Below are positions 59,566 to 64,000 of a stretch of DNA of 64,000 bases, one piece after another (the first letter of the stretch is position 1; every line of letters starts with the position of its first letter). Below the pieces are notes generated by a model. The model saw only the letters and a program-made list of their open reading frames with translations. It searched no databases and was not told the DNA's origin. Source of the stretch: HGM04593 sp045646965 (GTDB lineage Bacteria; Bacteroidota; Bacteroidia; Bacteroidales; Bacteroidaceae); contig JAZRLR010000025.1 in assembly GCA_045646965.1 (NCBI GenBank), positions 1 through 64,000 of the forward strand, given 5' to 3'. The position numbers were made by a program, and so were the translations under genes.

Positions 59566-60987
59566 CTATTTGTAGCTATCCACAAAGCGGAACATACGTT
59601 CCCAGCGTATCTTGCCGTCGAACCAGTTGCGGTCTTTGTCGAGTGAGAGCCAGATGAGGATGGGCTTGCCCACAATGTGGTCCTCGGGCACAAAGCCCCA
59701 GCAACGCGAGTCGGCGCTGTTGTGACGGTTGTCGCCCATCATCCAATAGTAGTCCATCTTGAAAGTGTAGCTGTCGCTCTCCTCACCGTTTATATATATC
59801 TTGCCTTTTTTTACCTCGAGGGTGTTGCCCTCGTACACGGCTATGGGGCGCTCATACAGCGGCAGGTTGTCGAGTGTGAGGCTGACGCTCTCGCCGCGTT
59901 TCGGTATCCACACGGGGCCGTAATTGTCTATGGTCCAGTGGGTATTGCCGTTGAGCGGGTATATTCCGCGTGTCTCGCTGTTTTCGAGCGGTTCTATCGA
60001 CTTCACGAGCGTTGTGTAGCTCTTGAGCTCTTGCAGAGTCTTTTCGGTGAGCGGAATTATGTAACGATTGTTGTAGTTGTGCTGCAGGTCTTCGATGCTT
60101 ATGCCGAGCTTGCGACGCACTCTCTCGGGCATCGGGGCAGTGAGTTCCACAATGTAGTTGAACTGCACGTTCTGCGGCGCTGTGCTCTTTTTACCGTCGA
60201 TAAATATCTCTTTGTCAATTATCTGCAATGTTTCGCCAGGCAGTCCTATGCAGCGTTTTACATAGTTCTCGCGGCGGTCTACGGGGCGCCACACCTTTTC
60301 GCCAAACTGCTCGGGGTGTCTCTCTATGTATTTGCTTCCTGCGGCATAGAAGAGCTCATATACGGCTCTGCGACGCTCGGCCGAGAGGCTGTCCATTATG
60401 GGCCTGTTGGGGTAGAGGCTTTCGCCTCTGTAATAGCACTCCGAGTAGTAGTCTATAACCTGTGGGTTTGTGGTGGCGGTGTCTCCCGCAGGGTAGTTGA
60501 ATACCACAATGTCGCCACGTTCTATATCTTCCCATCCGCTCACACGCTCATAGTCCCACTGTATGCAGTCGAGGTAGCTCTTGCCGCCTGTCACGGGCAT
60601 TGTGTGCTGTGTGAGGGGCATACTCAAGGGTGTCTGCGGTTTGCGGGCGCCATAGTTCATTTTGCTCACAAACAGATAGTCGCCCACAAGGAGTGACTTC
60701 TCGAGCGACGACGAGGGTATTACATAGTTCTGAAAGAAGAAAAGGTTCACGAAATAGACCGCCACAAGGGCAAATACTATGGCGTCTACCCAGCTCATAA
60801 CGCCTCTCACGAAGCTGCTCTTCGACTTTTTCCACCACCCCCAGGGGATGAACTTTGTCGTGTAGTTATCTATGATAAAGGGGATGACGATAGCTCCCAT
60901 CCAGCTTTTCACCCACACAAGGAATATTATATATAGTGTGAGGGCAATGCTCAAATGTATAAGATCTTTTCGTGTCGGTCTTCTCAT
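59566..60987 (-). CDS. lepB: Signal peptidase I
   Basis: Cleaves signal peptides at the outer face of the inner membrane. At 473 residues it is longer than the E. coli enzyme (324). Two or three hydrophobic helices are at about 10-35 and 65-90. The catalytic Ser lies in PSSSLEKSLLVGDY near residue 95, the general-base Lys in YVKRCIGLPGETLQI, and MGDNRHNSADSR is the box E region. Long insertions lie between these (about 130-210 and 255-380), as in other Bacteroidota. It starts 12 bases after dapB. Confidence 0.93.
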   Translation of the reverse strand: MRRPTRKDLIHLSIALTLYIIFLVWVKSWMGAIVIPFIIDNYTTKFIPWGWWKKSKSSFVRGVMSWVDAIVFALVAVYFVNLFFFQNYVIPSSSLEKSLLVGDYLFVSKMNYGARKPQTPLSMPLTQHTMPVTGGKSYLDCIQWDYERVSGWEDIERGDIVVFNYPAGDTATTNPQVIDYYSECYYRGESLYPNRPIMDSLSAERRRAVYELFYAAGSKYIERHPEQFGEKVWRPVDRRENYVKRCIGLPGETLQIIDKEIFIDGKKSTAPQNVQFNYIVELTAPMPERVRRKLGISIEDLQHNYNNRYIIPLTEKTLQELKSYTTLVKSIEPLENSETRGIYPLNGNTHWTIDNYGPVWIPKRGESVSLTLDNLPLYERPIAVYEGNTLEVKKGKIYINGEESDSYTFKMDYYWMMGDNRHNSADSRCWGFVPEDHIVGKPILIWLSLDKDRNWFDGKIRWERMFRFVDSYK

Positions 60988-60999
60988 TGGTTCTCGGTA

Positions 61000-61755
61000 T
61001 TAAAAATCGAATAGGTTACTCATACCCAGCAGTCCCTCGTGGGTATTTACATACTCGGCTGCAAGTACAGCCCCCAGAGCAAAGCCGCTGCGGTTCTTTG
61101 CGTCGTGGGTTATGGTTATGCTGTCGGCCTCGGAGTCGTAGGTTACGGTGTGTATGCCGGGTACCTCGTCGCGGCGTATGGCGTCAATCTTGAGCTGTGA
61201 GCCCTGGGGTGCTGCGCCGGGTGTCACGCTGCCGTCGGGGTTGGTGAGGTCGCCCATAACCCAGCTCTCTTTGCGGTCGAGGTTCTCAAGGATACCCTCG
61301 GCAAGGGTGATGGCTGTGCCGCTGGGTGCGTCGAGCTTGTGTATGTGGTGGGTTTCCTCCATCTGAACGTCGTAGTTGGCAAATCGGTTCATTATCTTGG
61401 CAAGGTAACGGTTCACTGCCGAGAATACCGCAACGCCCAGGCTGAAATTGCTCGACCAGAAGAGTGTCTTGCCCTCCTCCTCGCACAAACGACGCATCTC
61501 GGCCTCGTTCTGCTGATACCAGCCTGTGCTGCCGCTCACCACTTTCACTCCTGCCGCCATAGCGCGTTTGCAGTTGTCGTATGCCACGGTGGGGGCGGTG
61601 AACTCTATGGCTACATCGGCCGAGCGGAACGCCTCGCTGTCGAAGTCGTCGCGGTTGTCGATGTCTATGACTGATACAATTTCGTGTCCTCTCTCAATGG
61701 CAATCTTTTCGATGGTCTTGCCCATCTTGCCATATCCTATAAGTGCTATCTTCAT
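61000..61755 (-). CDS. dapB: 4-hydroxy-tetrahydrodipicolinate reductase
   Basis: Second committed step of lysine and diaminopimelate synthesis. The 251-residue protein has the NAD(P)H fold ALIGYGKMGKTIEKIA and the signature EETHHIHKLDAPSGTAITLAEGI with active-site His and Lys. Length is normal for Bacteroidota. First of dapB-lepB-wbqC; TATCTTCG near 61,790 on the minus strand is a likely -7 box. Confidence 0.95.
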   Translation of the reverse strand: MKIALIGYGKMGKTIEKIAIERGHEIVSVIDIDNRDDFDSEAFRSADVAIEFTAPTVAYDNCKRAMAAGVKVVSGSTGWYQQNEAEMRRLCEEEGKTLFWSSNFSLGVAVFSAVNRYLAKIMNRFANYDVQMEETHHIHKLDAPSGTAITLAEGILENLDRKESWVMGDLTNPDGSVTPGAAPQGSQLKIDAIRRDEVPGIHTVTYDSEADSITITHDAKNRSGFALGAVLAAEYVNTHEGLLGMSNLFDF

Positions 61756-61873
61756 ATATATTTAATTTTTATTTTATCTTTAATTGCGCGAAGATAGGGA
61801 AAAAAAAGATTATTTTTCCTTGCAAGGGGCAAAAGTTCTTGAGTTTGCTCAAAAAACCGCCTCGCACGCTCTC

Positions 61874-63046
61874 TTATCTGCCTTTGAGCAGGCGCTTTGC
61901 GAGCTTGCGGCGCACGGGCTCGTCGTATATCTTCAAAAGGGTGTAGGCAAGGAGTATGCTTATGAGAATTACTGTGAAAGCGATGCCCCAGGTCTCGTCA
62001 AAGGTGTACAGGCGCTTCTCTATGAGCCAACGATAGAAAAGATACATAAGCGGGTAGTGTACAATGTAGAGCGGGTAAGAAATATCGCCAAGGAACTTGT
62101 TTACACGTCCGCCGACGTTGTCTTTGCAACTGCCGCAGGCTCCTATCCACACAATTGCGGGAAATACGAATGCGATGCAGACAAATTCGTAAAGGCTGTT
62201 GAGGCTCACTCCCTCCACAGGCGTTATATATGGCACGGCAAACACTGCAATGAGTATCGCTGTGCTTATGCCAAAAGCGTGTTTTATTCTGCACGGCTTG
62301 AAAACTCGGGCAAGCAGCACACCCACCGTAAAGGGGAAGAGCATACGCAGAAGGCCGCCTGCAAAGTTCACTCCCTCGAGTGTCCAGCCCACGCTCACCC
62401 CGTCATAGCCCGACACGTCGCCGATGAAGAACCAGGCGTGTGCCACGGCAAGCACCACGGCAAGCGTCGCAACGGCTTTTGTGTGCAGACGGCGTATCAC
62501 AAGGGCATACACGATATTTCCCAGATACTCAAAGAAAAGCGACCATCCAGGGCCGTTGAGAGGGTACATCTCACCGTTGCCACGCACCTCGCAGGGTGCT
62601 CCCGGCAGCGCAGGTATCATAAACATTGTGAGAAACATAGCTGCCACCACCCACAGGGCTGGGGTTACGGTGCCGTTCCACTGTCGGCAGTCGTCGGCAA
62701 AGAAGGTCGCAGCGCCTATGAGGGCTCCTGCGATGAGCATCGGGTGCAGGCGTATGAGACGGCGTGTGAAAAAGCCTTTGAGGCTCATCTTGTGCCACCG
62801 CCCGTCGTAGGCATAGCTTATCACCAACCCCGACAAAATAAAGAAGAAATCGACCGCAATGTGTGCGTGGTTGAATGTGGTTATAATGCCACTTCCCTCG
62901 CCGTTAAAGGCTTCGGCAAAGGCAAAGCCTTCGAATATGTGATATACAAGCACCGACAGGGCGGCAACGCCGCGCAGCCCGTCGAGCAGCTCATAGTGGG
63001 GCCTGCTGTCGGCGAAAACCCCCGATGAAATTGTGCTTTTTTGCAT
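61874..63046 (-). CDS. Acyltransferase-3 family membrane protein
   Basis: A 390-residue integral membrane O-acyltransferase with about ten helices. The N-terminal motif YELLDGLRGVAALSVLVYHIFEG has the catalytic His, and VDFFFILSGLVISYAYDGRW follows at about 65-85. Such enzymes transfer acetyl or other acyl groups to sugars in surface polysaccharides. Unlike the acyltransferase at 7033-8096, the frame is intact. It is a lone gene between dapB and metG; the upstream 195 bases hold divergent promoters. Confidence 0.9.
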   Translation of the reverse strand: MQKSTISSGVFADSRPHYELLDGLRGVAALSVLVYHIFEGFAFAEAFNGEGSGIITTFNHAHIAVDFFFILSGLVISYAYDGRWHKMSLKGFFTRRLIRLHPMLIAGALIGAATFFADDCRQWNGTVTPALWVVAAMFLTMFMIPALPGAPCEVRGNGEMYPLNGPGWSLFFEYLGNIVYALVIRRLHTKAVATLAVVLAVAHAWFFIGDVSGYDGVSVGWTLEGVNFAGGLLRMLFPFTVGVLLARVFKPCRIKHAFGISTAILIAVFAVPYITPVEGVSLNSLYEFVCIAFVFPAIVWIGACGSCKDNVGGRVNKFLGDISYPLYIVHYPLMYLFYRWLIEKRLYTFDETWGIAFTVILISILLAYTLLKIYDEPVRRKLAKRLLKGR

Positions 63047-63242
63047 TTTGTAGTACGTTTTTTGTGGTTGTCTGTGCTTGCAAATATAATCTCTTCGGGT
63101 TGCTTAAACAAGGGCAAGGCGATAATATTTATAATATAATTTATATTCCGTCGCGTGATTTTAAAATAAAATATCTATTTTTGTGGGTTACTACGAACTT
63201 TGCACAACGCAACGAGAAAATTTAAAAACAAAATAAGATAAT

Positions 63243-64000
63243 ATGACAAAGAATTTTAAGAGAACTTTGGTTACTTCGGCTCTGCCTTACGCCAACGGTC
63301 CTGTGCATATAGGACACCTTGCCGGCGTATATGTGCCTGCCGACGTCTATGTGCGTTACCTGCGTCTCAAGGGCGAGGATGTGTTGTTTATCGGTGGCTC
63401 TGACGAGCACGGTGTGCCCATCACCATTCGTGCACGTCGCGAGGGTATCACACCGCAGGATGTGGTAGACCGCTATCACAACCTCATAAAAGAGTCTTTT
63501 GCCGAGTTTGGCATCTCGTTCGACGTATATTCACGCACCACATCGGAGACACACCGCGAGGTGGCGTCCGACTTCTTCCGCAAGCTCTACGACGAGGGCA
63601 AGTTTGTGGAAAAAAGCAACGAGCAGTATTACGACGAGGAGGCAAAGACCTTCCTTGCCGATAGATATATCACAGGTACCTGCCCCCACTGCGGTGCCGA
63701 GGGTGCTTATGGCGACCAGTGCGAGAAGTGCGGACGTATGTTGTCACCCACAGAACTCCTCAACCCCAAGAGCGTAATCAGCGGCAGCAAGCCTGTGTTG
63801 CGCGAGACAAAGCACTGGTATCTGCCTCTCAACGACTATCAGCAGTGGTTGCAGCAGTGGATTCTCGAGGAGCACAAGGAGTGGCGTCCCACAGTGTATG
63901 GACAGTGCAAGAGCTGGCTCGATATGGATTTGCAGCCCCGCGCCGTGAGCCGCGACCTCGACTGGGGTATCCCTGTGCCTGTTGAGGGTGCCGACGGCAA
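63243..64000 (+). CDS. metG: Methionyl-tRNA synthetase (5' part)
   Basis: Charges tRNA-Met. The visible 252 residues include the HIGH motif in NGPVHIGHLAGVYVPAD, SDEHGVPITIRA, and a zinc knuckle CPHCGAEGAYGDQCEKCG at about 143-160 of the CP domain. The frame runs off the window edge at base 64,000 so KMSKS and the C-terminal domain are not seen. A TATTTTTG box (63176-63183) precedes it by about 60 bases. Confidence 0.96.
   Translation, partial: MTKNFKRTLVTSALPYANGPVHIGHLAGVYVPADVYVRYLRLKGEDVLFIGGSDEHGVPITIRARREGITPQDVVDRYHNLIKESFAEFGISFDVYSRTTSETHREVASDFFRKLYDEGKFVEKSNEQYYDEEAKTFLADRYITGTCPHCGAEGAYGDQCEKCGRMLSPTELLNPKSVISGSKPVLRETKHWYLPLNDYQQWLQQWILEEHKEWRPTVYGQCKSWLDMDLQPRAVSRDLDWGIPVPVEGADG

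Noticed and set aside
61784..63028. 414-codon + frame opposite the second acyltransferase
   Set aside because: Antisense shadow; Cys/His/Lys-rich low-complexity composition and no family, while the minus frame is a clear acyltransferase.
1..64000. CRISPR arrays, insertion sequences and rRNA genes
   Set aside because: No regularly spaced direct repeats, complete transposase or rRNA segment was seen.

Overview
The window is a stretch of a Bacteroidota (most likely Bacteroidales) chromosome. Supporting signs are many promoters of the TTG-N19/20-TAnnTTTG type found in that phylum, weak Shine-Dalgarno sites, a PorZ-type secretion protein with a type IX sorting tail, a fused SpmA/SpmB membrane protein, a three-subunit fumarate reductase/succinate dehydrogenase, and a DUF6249/ECF-sigma gene cluster. 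Genus cannot be fixed from the sequence alone.

Bases 1-6,900 are an AT-rich accessory region: a YhhN tail, a Fic protein with an operator-like palindrome in its promoter, small hypothetical genes, a cupin, an overlapping HNH / PGN_0703-like nuclease pair, and a DUF3800 / BECR-toxin-like pair flanked by two candidate short RNAs. No integrase is visible. Bases 7,000-9,650 hold envelope genes: an acyltransferase that is off-frame at a six-C tract, a family-9 glycosyltransferase and a zinc-ribbon protein. The GDP-fucose genes gmd-fcl follow. Bases 12,000-19,900 are core: VanZ-like, CYTH, prfB, an M20 deacylase, ybeY, SpmAB, ruvB and a flippase. An AT-rich type II restriction-modification pair sits at 20.0-22.0 kb beside a tRNA-Met gene. 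Then come a START-like protein, an LptF/G permease, ribBA and an aspartate aminotransferase.

The 1-kb gap at 27.4-28.4 kb is the best candidate for the chromosomal replication origin. It is AT-rich, holds a cluster of TTATCAACA/TTTTCAACA boxes and short TGTTTAAAAG repeats, and lies where the + strand changes from C-rich (left) to G-rich (right) whichever way the genes point. A canonical parS site (49,971-49,986) lies about 22 kb away, as expected near an origin.

The right half is mainly housekeeping: porZ-rdgB, yitT, leuS, mutS, lgt, ychF, an ECF sigma operon with an ECF-like promoter, polA, a polyprenyl synthase, deoC-mazG-dtd-uvrC-apt, mnmG, frdCAB with strongly biased codons, proC-proB-proA, dapB-lepB-wbqC, a second acyltransferase and the 5' part of metG.
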